From Legionellaceae bacterium (lineage in GTDB: Bacteria > Pseudomonadota > Gammaproteobacteria > Legionellales > Legionellaceae): 64,000 bases of DNA. Location of the stretch: the NCBI GenBank assembly GCA_018061965.1, contig JAGOTG010000013.1, positions 1 to 64,000 of the forward strand, written 5' to 3'. Shown here piece after piece: positions 1 to 8,592 of this stretch (the first letter of the stretch is position 1; the number at the start of each line of letters is the position of its first letter). The translations under genes and the position numbers were made by a program. The notes below the pieces were generated by a model. It was not told the DNA's origin. It ran no database searches and saw nothing but the letters and a program-made list of their open reading frames with translations.

Positions 1-2
1 TT

Positions 3-89
3 GCTCAGAAATGGACAATGCCGATTCAAAACTGGAAGCCAGCTATGAATCGGTTTATGATCGAATTCAGCGATAGAGTTACTGAATAA
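3..89 (+). pseudogene. IS256-type transposase, C-terminal end (cut by window start)
   Basis: The frame is open from the window edge to a TAA at 87-89 and encodes 28 residues with the sequence KWTMPIQNWKPAMNRF followed by a short acidic tail. This matches the usual end of IS256-family (Mutator-like) transposases, where a K/R-W-T-x-P-I-x-x-W block precedes the last helix. Whether the element is intact to the left cannot be seen. No clear terminal inverted repeat was found in the following 100 bases. Confidence 0.6.
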
Positions 90-101
90 GGGAATGGCTA
101 G

Positions 102-353
102 TTACACAGAATATTTTACAGACTCAACTATGGAGAACCAATATCTAATAATATCTTTAATGAGTTATTATCTCACGAAGAAGATGTTCTTCGATTGATT
201 TTTGACGCTCATATTTCTCTTAAACAATTATTAAACATAGAGCCCGTAATTCGCGAAAAGTTTATTGTCCATAGCACTGCTGTTGTGCGGTTAATCAACG
301 AAGGATATTTAGATTTAAAGACAATTCTGAATTTAGGTCCCAATACCCATTAG
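102..353 (+). pseudogene. Unrecognised gene, 3' fragment next to the IS remnant
   Basis: An open frame of 83 codons follows a TAG at 99-101 and ends with TAG at 351-353. It has no ATG near its beginning. The translation is helical and protein-like (for example LLSHEEDVLRLIF and VVRLINEGYLDLKTIL), so it looks like the C-terminal end of a larger protein cut off when the neighbouring transposable element arrived. No family was recognised. It could also be random open sequence, but the residue composition argues against that. Confidence 0.35.
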
Positions 354-549
354 ACCACGTCATCATCTATGCCTTAGGTTGAGAGTAAGAACCAAAGTTT
401 TTAGATGTTTTTCATTAGACTTCTTGCATAACCGGCGTCTTTTGTTTTATTGCGGCGTTACCAATGTTTCTGCGGTGCTCATTTACACCGGTAAACTCCG
501 CTCCTCGAAATGTTTGTGCCTTGCACTAAATCAAAATTCACAGGTTATG

Positions 550-598
550 CCAATAAGCTTGCTTAAGAATAGAAAATAATCTTAAGCAAGCTTATTGG
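550..598. terminator. Perfect 18-bp inverted repeat after the AhpD-like gene
   Basis: The arms CCAATAAGCTTGCTTAAG (550-567) and their exact complement (581-598) flank a 13-base A-rich loop. The hairpin starts 8 bases after the stop of the minus-strand gene that ends at 606, so it probably terminates that transcript. No T-run follows it. Just to the left, 424-433 (TTGCATAACC) and 543-550 (GGTTATGC) form short inverted ends, so the hairpin may instead be the edge of a small palindromic element. Confidence 0.45.
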
Positions 599-605
599 AA
601 GAGCA

Positions 606-956
606 CTATATTTTAGCCGATGAGAATTGCTCAAAAGCAAGCAACGCGTCTGCCGCGTACATGAGAGACGGGCCTCCTCCCATATAAACTGCCATACCTA
701 ATACTTCTTCAAACTCCTCTCGAGTGACTCCAATCTTAATAAGTGCTTCAGTATGAAATCCAATACAGCCATCGCATCGTGTCGATACCCCTATAGCCAA
801 TGCAATTAATTCTTTGGTTTTTTTATCAAGAGCACCGTCCTGAGTTGCTGCTTGTGCTAAACTCGAAAACCCTTGCATCGTATCATTAATATCTTTGCGC
901 AGAGTTTTCATACTGTTACTAATGCGCTTGGTTATTTCAGGATAGTTTTTTCCCAT
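606..956 (-). CDS. AhpD/carboxymuconolactone decarboxylase-like protein
   Basis: A 116-residue protein of the CMD/AhpD-like fold. Near residue 60 it has the redox motif C-x-x-C-x-x-x-H (RCDGCIGFHTEAL), after LIALAIGVSTR, followed by the family's glycine-rich helix (MAVYMGGGPSLMYA). Such proteins act as small thiol peroxidase partners or protect against oxidative or electrophile stress; the substrate here is unknown. The start has an AAGGAG box 7 bases upstream. It stands alone, with a hairpin after the stop. Cytoplasmic; no signal peptide. Confidence 0.85.
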   Translation of the reverse strand: MGKNYPEITKRISNSMKTLRKDINDTMQGFSSLAQAATQDGALDKKTKELIALAIGVSTRCDGCIGFHTEALIKIGVTREEFEEVLGMAVYMGGGPSLMYAADALLAFEQFSSAKI

Positions 957-1176
957 TTAATACTCCTTGATATTTTACTAAAACAACAAGATCAGATGTA
1001 TTGTGTTTTAAAATGGTCATCCTTGGCAAACCTTTATTTAAACGCCGTGAGCTTTGAGGAGCCAAAAGTGCTCACAGACGCTAACCAAAATGTCATTGCA
1101 ATCAATACACAAGGTTAGTTTATCTTGCTCTCCCGGATAAGCAGATTGCCGGCGGATAAGAAGAAACCTAACACAT

Positions 1177-1455
1177 TCATGGACGTGAACAGATACTGCC
1201 TTCCCGGCACGAGTAACATGTCCCGGTAGGTGAATCGGGGAGGCATGTAACACCACCCTCTGCATTATATACCTCACAATTTTTATGAGCTTCCCCAGCT
1301 TGGTGATACATGTTATTACAATCGGCCGATGACTCTGCGCCATAACACGCTCCCTCATTACTGTTACATGGGTGCTCAGAAAATGCTGTTGAGGTCATCA
1401 CTATCATTAGCAAGCCTATAATACTCCTAGCAGACAGTATTCTTTCCCATTTCAT
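1177..1455 (-). CDS. Small cysteine-rich secreted protein
   Basis: A 92-residue protein with an N-terminal signal peptide (basic MKWER, then a hydrophobic stretch ending around TSTAFS) and a mature part rich in cysteine (about nine), with glycine, asparagine and serine. The cysteines suggest a disulfide-bonded extracellular or periplasmic product. The ATG at 1455 is chosen because GAGGAG lies about 8 bases upstream; a GTG two codons earlier is possible. No family was recognised. An overlapping open frame at 1038-1358 in another phase is judged a shadow because it lacks any protein-like pattern. Confidence 0.55.
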   Translation of the reverse strand: MKWERILSARSIIGLLMIVMTSTAFSEHPCNSNEGACYGAESSADCNNMYHQAGEAHKNCEVYNAEGGVTCLPDSPTGTCYSCREGSICSRP

Positions 1456-1962
1456 GATCACGCTCCTCTATGCTGTTTGTGAGTGTTTTTAAGTCATAAA
1501 CATATCCATGTTTATGATTACTCTAGCATGATATTGGCTGTTATTACAGATCCGGGGCAACTCATCAGTGGAATTGCTCCTATCAAACAGGCCTAATAAC
1601 CCGTTAAAAAATGGCGCAGACAGATAATTAATCTAAAATCTCATTTTATTCGAGGGAACCCGCTTGTTATCGTTCGTGATTCACAGGTTACCTATGATAT
1701 CAAATGCAAACCAGTCCCTTGCTTAAAGCGTAGCATGAAATCACCAAATAAATGCTAGGTCGTTAGCAAAGGATTGCTATGGAACCCACATCACGATTAT
1801 TTCTATGCATAAGTTGTGACACATAGGTTGTTCTCTGTTCAAGCTGAGATCATGGGTTAATTTACAGATCCCGCCAATGAGGGCACTTACTGGTGGTAAT
1901 CCACAACATTGAGAGATACTCTACTTGAGCTTCATATACTATATGCGAATGTTTAAATACAA
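1456..1962. other. Gene-poor stretch, about 500 bp
   Basis: No frame longer than about 40 codons with a ribosome binding site was found on either strand. Short protein-like runs broken by stops (for example around 1540-1600) suggest decayed coding sequence, in keeping with the transposase remnants nearby, but none could be assigned. A short palindrome around TCATAAACATATCCATGTTTATGA (1493-1516) lies just upstream of the cysteine-rich protein gene and could be an operator or hairpin. Confidence 0.4.
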
Positions 1963-2343
1963 TCACCGCATGTTACAAGAGGATTTTGCAGCCCGTGATA
2001 GTGTCGAAAGACTTGTGAGTTCCGCTGAAAAAAAACTCCGAAAGTTGTCATCAGATTTATTTGTTTTTTGCTTCCATTGATCAAGCGATAGTTCCGATAA
2101 TTGTTGGGTCGTCACAGGATCATTGATCATATCAGTAACTCCAAAAACTAAGGCCGCGCCCTGATAAGCACTATAGAACCTATTTCGTGCGTCTTCTTGT
2201 TCTTGTGGTGATTTCTTTTTAGTTTCTGAAATATGGTGCCAAGCCTCAACTAGCTCGTTTAATGCTAGATTTCCGTCAATAATAGACGGAAATACTTGTG
2301 GCTCCCTTCTACCAGAAAAGAGAGATAGAAAATGACGGAGCAT
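1963..2343 (-). CDS. Hypothetical protein, 126 aa
   Basis: A mostly helical, charged soluble protein without signal peptide or membrane segment; no family was recognised. The start is supported by AAGGAA about 8 bases upstream (read on the minus strand). It follows the MFS transporter gene on the same strand with a gap of about 80 bases, so it may be read from the same transcript. Its C-terminus (SSCNMR) carries the only cysteine. Confidence 0.5.
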   Translation of the reverse strand: MLRHFLSLFSGRREPQVFPSIIDGNLALNELVEAWHHISETKKKSPQEQEDARNRFYSAYQGAALVFGVTDMINDPVTTQQLSELSLDQWKQKTNKSDDNFRSFFSAELTSLSTLSRAAKSSCNMR

Positions 2344-2424
2344 AATAGGCGTTCCTTTTCAGTTGAGGGATATAATATACTCACTATCCATCATATCTAC
2401 TACAGCTCTTTATGGGGGCTGTGA

Positions 2425-3723
2425 TTAAATTGGGTTGGTTGCTTCGGTACTCTCAGAAGGACTGATACGCTGCGTTACATCAAGACTACGAATACTGGCG
2501 ATAAATAGCAGCGCAGACATGGTTAACATACTGATAAACAGCATTGCCAAATTTTGCTGCGAATTTATGTTAAGCCATCCTGTTAAGGTGGTCATCACGG
2601 CGACTACAACTCCTAGCCAGGTTCCATATAAAGCAGCTACTATTCCCGCTGAATGAGAGAATAATTCTATACTTTTGGTCATACTATTTGGAAATACTAA
2701 TCCACTGAAGAAAAATATACCCCCTATGGGTGGCATGAGGGTCCTAATGCTATAGGGCGCTAGCTGCGCCAAACCCAGCAAACCAACTGAAAATACCAAA
2801 ATCCCGATTAAACCATAACGAGTGTTCTGCATAGGCGAAAAGTGGTTTAATAAAAATCGATTCGAAATTGTTCCAGAAAAATAACCGAACCCTAAAAGAA
2901 AGATGATTTTGCCATAGTCGATAACCGAATAATCCAAGGTGTTTTGAATTAAAAAAGGGGATACCGCAGTAAAAACAACTAAAAAGGAATACGTCAACGC
3001 ACCCCATAATGTGCATGTAATAAACGTGATATTTAAGTTTATGGTTACAATGGTTTTAAATATCTTTTTAAGATGTCGTTCATGTCGATTTAAGGAAGTT
3101 TCCGGCAATTTCAATATGATCACTAATAGGATGAGACCACCATATATGCCAAAAAAATAAAATGCTGCTTGCCAATCGAAGTAATATTGTAAATAAGCTC
3201 CAATCAAAGGACCTATAATAGGCCCTAAACCAAAACCGATTGAAAGTAGGGTTAAAGTTTTGTGCATCTTTAAGCCGCGATAACAATCAGCAATCATGGC
3301 CCGGCAAGAAACAGCCATGCCACCGATGGCAAAACCTTGGATGAAACGCTCAGCAATCAAATGCAAAATAGTGGGCGAGTATAGGGCAATTGAAAAACTC
3401 GTTACCGTATAAAATATAGTACTACCAATGATAATAATTTTGCGACCAAACAAATCAGATAGCACGCCTAACACAGCTTGACCCAACCCAAACCCTAGCA
3501 TATACAGCGCAATCGTCATTTGCACCGAACGATTAGGTACTTGAAATTGTGTTGCAATAGCAGGCAAAGACGGTATGTATAAGTCCACACCACATCCCAT
3601 TAAAAAAGGGATGAGAAATAGCAGCAATTGAATATAACGCTCATTTGCATGAGTAGCAGGCTCGTGACGCATAGAAACCAAGGAGTCATTTTTTGTGCTT
3701 GCATGATAGCACAGACACTTCAT
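2425..3723 (-). CDS. Bcr/CflA-type MFS drug efflux transporter
   Basis: A 432-residue inner-membrane protein with about 12 hydrophobic segments. It shows the hallmarks of the Bcr/CflA drug:proton antiporter group: GCGVDLYIPSLPAIATQF at the end of helix 1, the loop motif GVLSDLFGRK between helices 2 and 3, and GFGLGPIIGPLIGAYL (motif C-like) in helix 5. Such pumps export small drugs such as bicyclomycin or chloramphenicol, or metabolites. ATG at 3723 is used; a GTG at 3729 or a later ATG (MRHEP, near 3672) is possible, since the first 25 residues are not typical of the family. Confidence 0.85.
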   Translation of the reverse strand: MKCLCYHASTKNDSLVSMRHEPATHANERYIQLLLFLIPFLMGCGVDLYIPSLPAIATQFQVPNRSVQMTIALYMLGFGLGQAVLGVLSDLFGRKIIIIGSTIFYTVTSFSIALYSPTILHLIAERFIQGFAIGGMAVSCRAMIADCYRGLKMHKTLTLLSIGFGLGPIIGPLIGAYLQYYFDWQAAFYFFGIYGGLILLVIILKLPETSLNRHERHLKKIFKTIVTINLNITFITCTLWGALTYSFLVVFTAVSPFLIQNTLDYSVIDYGKIIFLLGFGYFSGTISNRFLLNHFSPMQNTRYGLIGILVFSVGLLGLAQLAPYSIRTLMPPIGGIFFFSGLVFPNSMTKSIELFSHSAGIVAALYGTWLGVVVAVMTTLTGWLNINSQQNLAMLFISMLTMSALLFIASIRSLDVTQRISPSESTEATNPI

Positions 3724-3803
3724 TTTCACCTCTGCTTAATATTTTACTATGCTTAGGGACGTTGCCTAGAAAGGTGTCCGACAAATCATAGTAAAATCAT
3801 TGG

Positions 3804-4472
3804 TTAATTTGGGCCAGTTACGGTTGAATCTATCTCTGCCTTTTCTTCGGGTAATAATGCGTGACTAAGTGAGCCTCGCTTTCTTTTTTTCGAAAAAAAT
3901 CGTTCGAGTGACTCAGAAGACAATTCACTGCTAGTGGCATGATTTTTTGTATTTGTTTTTTTCTTTCCAGACGTTTTTTCTAATATCGGGCCTTCTTTAT
4001 AGATCTGGATAGGGATTTGCAGTGGCGCTAAATAGGTTGTGATTTCGGGAAGTACTGCCTCCCATGACAAGCCTCCTAATCCGCACCCTAAGGCTGGGAT
4101 GGCCAAAGAAGTGATCCCCCAATCTCTTGCATGTTGCGCCAAATGCTGTAATCCATTGCGAATATCATGCAAATTTGATTTATTGCGCCAACTTCCTTTG
4201 GTTGGAAAATTCAAAACCCAAATAGGTGAGGGTGATGCTTCTTTCCATATATAAGGCTCCCCAAGTTTGACCAAACTCTGCTTACAGCGGTTTTGATAAT
4301 CTTGAAACATCAGGGGATAACGATTTTTAAAAAGAGGCGCAAGTCCTTTTCCCATTACTCCTATACAATTTACAGGATTCACCAATGTTTGCATCCCGGA
4401 TGTGAACAAATCTCCTCTCTCAATAATCGTAATCAAGGAGGTTGTGTCGAGTTCCTTTTCTTGTTTGCGCAT
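3804..4472 (-). CDS. darG: DarG-like macrodomain protein (antitoxin candidate)
   Basis: Residues 10-162 form a macrodomain of the DarG/ALC1-like class: NPVNCIGVMGKGLAPLFK (32-49), FPTKGSW with the expected catalytic Lys92, and PALGCGLGGLSW (126-137). In DarTG systems this domain removes ADP-ribose from thymidine bases in DNA and so reverses the toxin. It lies 55 bases after the darT-like gene in the usual toxin-first order. Oddity: canonical DarG has a second, C-terminal domain that directly binds and inhibits DarT. Here only a lysine/serine-rich tail (163-222, with KKRKRG at 195-200) is present, so direct neutralisation may be lost. ATG at 4472 has GAGGGATAGGG upstream; a TTG five codons earlier is possible. 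Confidence 0.8.
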   Translation of the reverse strand: MRKQEKELDTTSLITIIERGDLFTSGMQTLVNPVNCIGVMGKGLAPLFKNRYPLMFQDYQNRCKQSLVKLGEPYIWKEASPSPIWVLNFPTKGSWRNKSNLHDIRNGLQHLAQHARDWGITSLAIPALGCGLGGLSWEAVLPEITTYLAPLQIPIQIYKEGPILEKTSGKKKTNTKNHATSSELSSESLERFFSKKRKRGSLSHALLPEEKAEIDSTVTGPN

Positions 4473-4527
4473 ATCCCTATCCCTCAACAGAATTTAAATG
4501 GGCGTTAGTATAAGCAATAATATAAAA

Positions 4528-5373
4528 TTAACAATATTTTCGTTTTCTCAGATTAGGGCCCGACTTGTCAGATTTGTCCAAATCCTTTATTGGCTTTTCT
4601 TCTGCTTTGAGCTCAGCTTGCAATTGTGAAAATAGACGCACTGGATTCAATGGGTCCGCTTGCTGACTCAACTCTTTGCTAAATGCGCCTCTTTTAGGGG
4701 ACGTAAATAAGGTGGAATGAATCGTTACAGGGATAGTGCAGTGCATTTCTTTAAGTATGTCTTCTATGATTTGTTGGACATTTTCATTATGAACCAAAAT
4801 GCTGTCAAAATAGCTCGGGTCTATTTTTTCTGGAAAAAGCGCTTCTGATTGTCTACTTTGTTTGCTATCCCTAAATTTATACGGTCCTACCCAAGTAGTT
4901 GCGTCTAATCCACTTAGTCGTGTTGAGGTCAGTGCTTTGGATGTAAACGGGGAGGGTGCCCAAGTTGCGGGTGCGAAAAATTTTGCTTTTGAACAAGCAG
5001 CATTTTTGGTGGTTATAACAGCTACCTCTCGTTTATCTTTCAGGATCTTTTCTTTTATCCTTATGACACAAAGATCGTTTCTAGATATTTCTTTTTGAAC
5101 AACCACAAGAAATGCATTATTGGGTTGAATATATACATTTGCATAATCATGTAGTTTTCGTCTTTTACCCGTACGAGGTGATGCAAATTTCTTACTTCGT
5201 CTTCTATCTTGGACACCAGGATTAGAAATATCATGCTGAGATGAATACACTCCTTGCTCTATGACTGCCGCGCGCGACAAGATCCCTCGCTCTAATATAG
5301 ACCGCAAATTCTCTATATTGGTTGTGTAATACAATGATTTTATATCTTTAACGGTTATATTTTCTTTAGGCAT
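4528..5373 (-). CDS. darT: DarT-like DNA ADP-ribosyltransferase toxin
   Basis: A 281-residue protein matching the DarT (DUF4433) family. It has the N-terminal NAD-site motif LYYTTNIENLRSILERGIL (14-32), a DRR (56-58) followed by LHDYANVYIQPNNAFL (74-89), and a C-terminal RQSEALFPEKID with the expected catalytic Glu at 177. DarT enzymes transfer ADP-ribose from NAD to thymidines in single-stranded DNA and block replication. The macrodomain partner gene follows on the same strand. ATG at 5373 is chosen because the family's first strand begins right after it; the frame extends upstream to 5535 but that part is not family-like. The upstream sequence is A-rich with no clear Shine-Dalgarno. Basic clusters (RRRSKK, GKRRK, LRKRK) are unusually dense. 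Confidence 0.85.
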   Translation of the reverse strand: MPKENITVKDIKSLYYTTNIENLRSILERGILSRAAVIEQGVYSSQHDISNPGVQDRRRSKKFASPRTGKRRKLHDYANVYIQPNNAFLVVVQKEISRNDLCVIRIKEKILKDKREVAVITTKNAACSKAKFFAPATWAPSPFTSKALTSTRLSGLDATTWVGPYKFRDSKQSRQSEALFPEKIDPSYFDSILVHNENVQQIIEDILKEMHCTIPVTIHSTLFTSPKRGAFSKELSQQADPLNPVRLFSQLQAELKAEEKPIKDLDKSDKSGPNLRKRKYC

Positions 5374-5667
5374 TTTTATTTTTTTTATTTTAAGCACTAT
5401 GTAAATAATATTATCACGAAATAAAATAAAAGAACATGTTTTGCTGAAAAAATAAGCGCAGTGTAACAAGCTGTTTCTAAATTCCTGTCGTTTTAGGGTG
5501 CTCCTGAATGAGGTGGGAGGAGCAATTGTCAACATGCCCTAATAAAAACTAGAAATAATTGGTTTAAGTAACCCCTTTAACTATGCTGATATCATTTGGA
5601 AAACCATGCCTCACATTAAAGCAAAAGCATGATAAAATAAGCATATGATTACTAAATAAAGATTATT

Positions 5668-7482
5668 ATGGGTAAATTTGAATATCCCATTCAAGTGCAG
5701 ACTAATTCTGATGAAAATGCACCTGTATGGGTAACTGTCTGTTTTATTTTGATTACCACGGATAGCTCTACTGGAGCTTTGCTAAATCTAGAATTAACGC
5801 GTGGTGAACTTGCGATAACTAATGAGCAATACATACTACCTTTTCAATTATCGTCTAATCTAAACTGCCAAATTACATGTGATGATTCATATTGGCTTGA
5901 ATTGTTTCAAGACGACTCTTTTAAAAAAGCATTAATGCTATTATATCCGAATCTTACTAAGGTGATTGTTTACCCGGCATTTTGGAAAGATTATTTATCA
6001 ATGCTTTCTGGTGAAAGAAAAATTGCATTCATACAGTCTACGTCCCTACCTTTTTTATTGCCGCTCATATCGAACCCAGAGCCACCATCGGATATCATTG
6101 ATTTTATAGATCGCTGCATGGCCCTGAAAATGACTGCGCCAGAGCTTGCCATGTTTATCGGAAGGTTTCAAAATACGCCTCTGCTAATATCGCTCACATC
6201 TCATAGCGCAGAACTTATTTCAGCTCTGTACCGTTTTAAGGATGTACCGATATTTTCCGCACTCATCAATGCACATTTCTATATCGAGTTTTTTCAGAAT
6301 GAAACCAACCATACGATAATTAGAGAGTGTATCCTGAGCAATGATACTACCATAAATCGTTTTTTGACTCAGGCATCCGTTACAGTTCTTCCGATATTAT
6401 TAGATGCTTTGCTTATAAATCATAGCGCTTTGTATAAACTTTTGTGTCTGTCGCAATATAACGCCGAACTGCGTCAAGCAATTGAGCAGCACGAGAAAAC
6501 TGCCATACTCATAAGTCAATGCATAAATTTTACTGCTGTAACAATTTTATTCAATGAACGTCTCTCTGTATTAACACACGCTCATGTCCGTTGGGGGCAT
6601 TTGCTCACTTCAAATAGTGAGATAACACAAGCTATCGCGCATTTCTCAAGCCCAGCTTACAGCGCGGAGCAGCGTGAGCAAGTTTTCCAACAAATCATGC
6701 TGGCTACGCCCTTTCATCAATACAGTGCTTCGCTTGACAGTACATTCAATCAGTTTACTGTAGATCAACAGAATCGCCTCTTACACACATTCACGGATGC
6801 TGAATATCTTAATTTTTTATCAAAGGCTCGAGGTTTACATCGCCTACATATTTCTCGTATGCAGGCATGTCAGATAAACGCTGAAACCGGGTTCGTATGC
6901 TTAGCCATTTGCTCTATAGATCCAGAAATGAGAGCTACCGCACTGGGGCATTTACCCGTACACGAACTCTATTATTTATGCCGACCCTTTTTTGAGTTTT
7001 CAAAACCAAAAATGTTCACTTTCTTACAGCAAACACCCGCACCCCTTTCGGTCAGTACTGGGTTGTTAAACTGCGTGGATAGGCCCTCACGGACTGCTTC
7101 GTGGCAACTTTGGAAAAAGATTTTTTCTGATACGTTATCGGCTCTAAGAGCGGCTAGTGAGCTAGGAAGGGTCGTTGCTGAAATATTGGTTGGCATGAAA
7201 CGTCGCAGTAACTGGCGGACCAATCCAGCTATGCTAACGCAACCCAGCCAACTAGCTTATGCTTCACTGGAGCAGGTAATTGGAATCTGTGCAACGTTGC
7301 CGCGAGAACTCACTACGGTATTATTAGCTCAATGCTTACGTCCAGGACATGCACTACGTGCTGCACTATTAACCGACCCTGCAAATCGAATTTTATTTAG
7401 AGACCAAGTTGAGCCTTTATTGCTTGAAGAAAATGTAGCGCAGACCAACGATACAATGAGTCCTATTTTAGGGTTAGTGTAG
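5668..7482 (+). CDS. Unrecognised large protein, 604 aa
   Basis: A long single frame, divergent from darT, with no signal peptide, membrane segment or recognised motif. After a beta-rich N-terminus (about 1-80) the rest looks all-helical, with leucine-rich helices of similar length, as in HEAT-like or armadillo-like folds. The ribosome binding site is weak (AAAGAT 8 bases upstream). Length, lack of relatives known to me and the accessory setting are compatible with a secreted effector of an intracellular bacterium, but nothing in the sequence proves export. Low-complexity sequence is absent, so the gene is probably intact. Confidence 0.6.
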   Translation: MGKFEYPIQVQTNSDENAPVWVTVCFILITTDSSTGALLNLELTRGELAITNEQYILPFQLSSNLNCQITCDDSYWLELFQDDSFKKALMLLYPNLTKVIVYPAFWKDYLSMLSGERKIAFIQSTSLPFLLPLISNPEPPSDIIDFIDRCMALKMTAPELAMFIGRFQNTPLLISLTSHSAELISALYRFKDVPIFSALINAHFYIEFFQNETNHTIIRECILSNDTTINRFLTQASVTVLPILLDALLINHSALYKLLCLSQYNAELRQAIEQHEKTAILISQCINFTAVTILFNERLSVLTHAHVRWGHLLTSNSEITQAIAHFSSPAYSAEQREQVFQQIMLATPFHQYSASLDSTFNQFTVDQQNRLLHTFTDAEYLNFLSKARGLHRLHISRMQACQINAETGFVCLAICSIDPEMRATALGHLPVHELYYLCRPFFEFSKPKMFTFLQQTPAPLSVSTGLLNCVDRPSRTASWQLWKKIFSDTLSALRAASELGRVVAEILVGMKRRSNWRTNPAMLTQPSQLAYASLEQVIGICATLPRELTTVLLAQCLRPGHALRAALLTDPANRILFRDQVEPLLLEENVAQTNDTMSPILGLV

Positions 7483-7615
7483 TACATGACACTACGCTTA
7501 CTATAAGAAAGCACTAAAATATTTCATGACATTCTATAGATATGTCCTATGTTATTGACTATTATTTTTAAGTTAGGACTTAATTACTATCAACATAAAC
7601 AGGGAAGAAAAAAGC

Positions 7616-8071
7616 ATGAATACTAAAACAAAAAGAACATTTATATTGCCCGCTATCTGCTCTATTGCTTTATACGTATTAGCTTCTCCAGTCATGGCGA
7701 CTTGCTCTCATAATGAACAAAAAATCCAAGCTACCAAAGTAGAAAAAAAGAGTTGGGTAACCATGAACAATCAGTACTCAAATCCTAAGCAAGTTATTTT
7801 TTTTCATGATGACAAAGGTGGTTTAATTAAAGTCGAAGCTAAATATACAAATCCTCCACACCACTATGCCACTGATATTGCGGTAGTAATCGTTGAAGGA
7901 GATTTTCATATCACTGCAGATGGTAACACAACAAATTATTCAAAAGGGGATTATATAACCATTCCTGCCAATACTTGTTTTAATTCATTTTCGAATAAAG
8001 GCGCAATGCTTGTTTTACTTGGAGCAAAACCAGGAGAGAGTATAAAAAACGATAGTGAAACAGTCGATTAA
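7616..8071 (+). CDS. Periplasmic single-domain cupin protein
   Basis: A 151-residue protein with a signal peptide (KTKRTFILPAICSIALYVLA, cleavage probably after PVMA). The mature part carries the two cupin motifs: PPHHYATDIAVVIVEGDFHI (81-100) supplies the first metal ligands, and KGDYITIPANTCFNSFS (about 109-125) is the second motif. Cupins of this kind bind a divalent metal and may be dioxygenases, isomerases or simple sensors; the role here is unknown. GGGAAG stands 9 bases before the ATG. It appears to be a single-gene unit. Confidence 0.75.
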   Translation: MNTKTKRTFILPAICSIALYVLASPVMATCSHNEQKIQATKVEKKSWVTMNNQYSNPKQVIFFHDDKGGLIKVEAKYTNPPHHYATDIAVVIVEGDFHITADGNTTNYSKGDYITIPANTCFNSFSNKGAMLVLLGAKPGESIKNDSETVD

Positions 8072-8142
8072 CTAATATTGCTGAAGCGCAGTCCTCTAAG
8101 ACGGGATGGCACTGCGCTCAAGCTGCTAATGTCCTCTTTCAA

Positions 8143-8292
8143 TTATATACCAAGTTGTGTCACATTCATTTTTACACCGTGAACCTCAAGGGCCAATCCA
8201 GCGATGACACCAGCAATACTCACCAATCCTAAGGCAGTAGATGTTGTCGCTGCTCCTACGCTGAGACTTCTGAAAATGACAGCTGGGAACAC
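8143..8292 (-). pseudogene. Small membrane-protein remnant
   Basis: A minus-strand frame of 49 codons (GTG at 8292) contains one strongly hydrophobic segment, TALGLVSIAGVIAGLALEV. It lacks a good ribosome binding site and overlaps the transposase remnant on the other strand, so it is more likely the 3' end of a broken membrane-protein gene than an intact small gene. The family is unknown. Confidence 0.3.
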
Positions 8293-8391
8293 CTACATGC
8301 GACATAATGGCTTTGGACGTACAATAATGAACGACCAAATACTGCTATTGGAGGCGTTCCTCAAAGGCAAAAATTGGCACTAGTTGCCTAA
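8281..8391 (+). pseudogene. IS3-type transposase (OrfB) C-terminal remnant
   Basis: Reads SWEHLHAT, an in-frame TAA at 8305-8307, then WLWTYNNERPNTAIGG and RQKLALVA before a TAA at 8389-8391. The W-x-x-x-Y-N-x-x-R-P-x-x-x-(L/I)-G-G block is the standard C-terminus of IS3/IS481-type DDE transposases. The upstream catalytic part is missing and the internal stop shows decay. Confidence 0.65.
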
Positions 8392-8430
8392 CCCTCTACT
8401 TTTAACCTCAGTTAAAAATGGGGGGGGGGA

Positions 8431-8592
8431 TTACCGAACCATCCGCAAACGAAAGTATTGGGATTGTCATTAGGCGATCGTGCGTGTTTAGCCTTAGCGC
8501 ACCGCAAACAGATCGCTGCGGTCACTGCAGATAAGATTTGGAAAGAAATAAACTTGCCTACTGAAATTATTTTGATTAGATCATTAGGCTGA
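8431..8592 (+). pseudogene. VapC-type PIN toxin, C-terminal remnant
   Basis: The frame reads LGLSLGDRACLALA, then AAVTADKIWKEINLP and ILIRSLG before TGA at 8590-8592. The block S-x-G-D-R-x-C-L-A-L-A followed by T-A-D-x-x-W is the C-terminal half of PIN-domain VapC RNases, including two of the acidic active-site residues. The N-terminal half and any VapB antitoxin are absent. A run of ten G (8420-8429) lies directly upstream, a likely frameshift site. The toxin is presumably inactive. Confidence 0.65.

Noticed and set aside
379..579. Plus-strand open frame of 66 codons
   Set aside because: Its 3' end lies in the perfect palindrome 550-598, it has no ribosome binding site and its residues look random; more likely part of a small palindromic element.
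873..1118. Plus-strand open frame across the AhpD-like gene start
   Set aside because: First half is antisense to a confident gene. The end (FEEPKVLTDANQNVIAIN) is protein-like and might be a remnant, but this is too short to support.
1038..1358. Minus-strand frame of 106 codons overlapping the cysteine-rich protein gene
   Set aside because: No signal peptide, ribosome binding site or domain; the overlapping frame with signal peptide and GAGGAG is the better gene.
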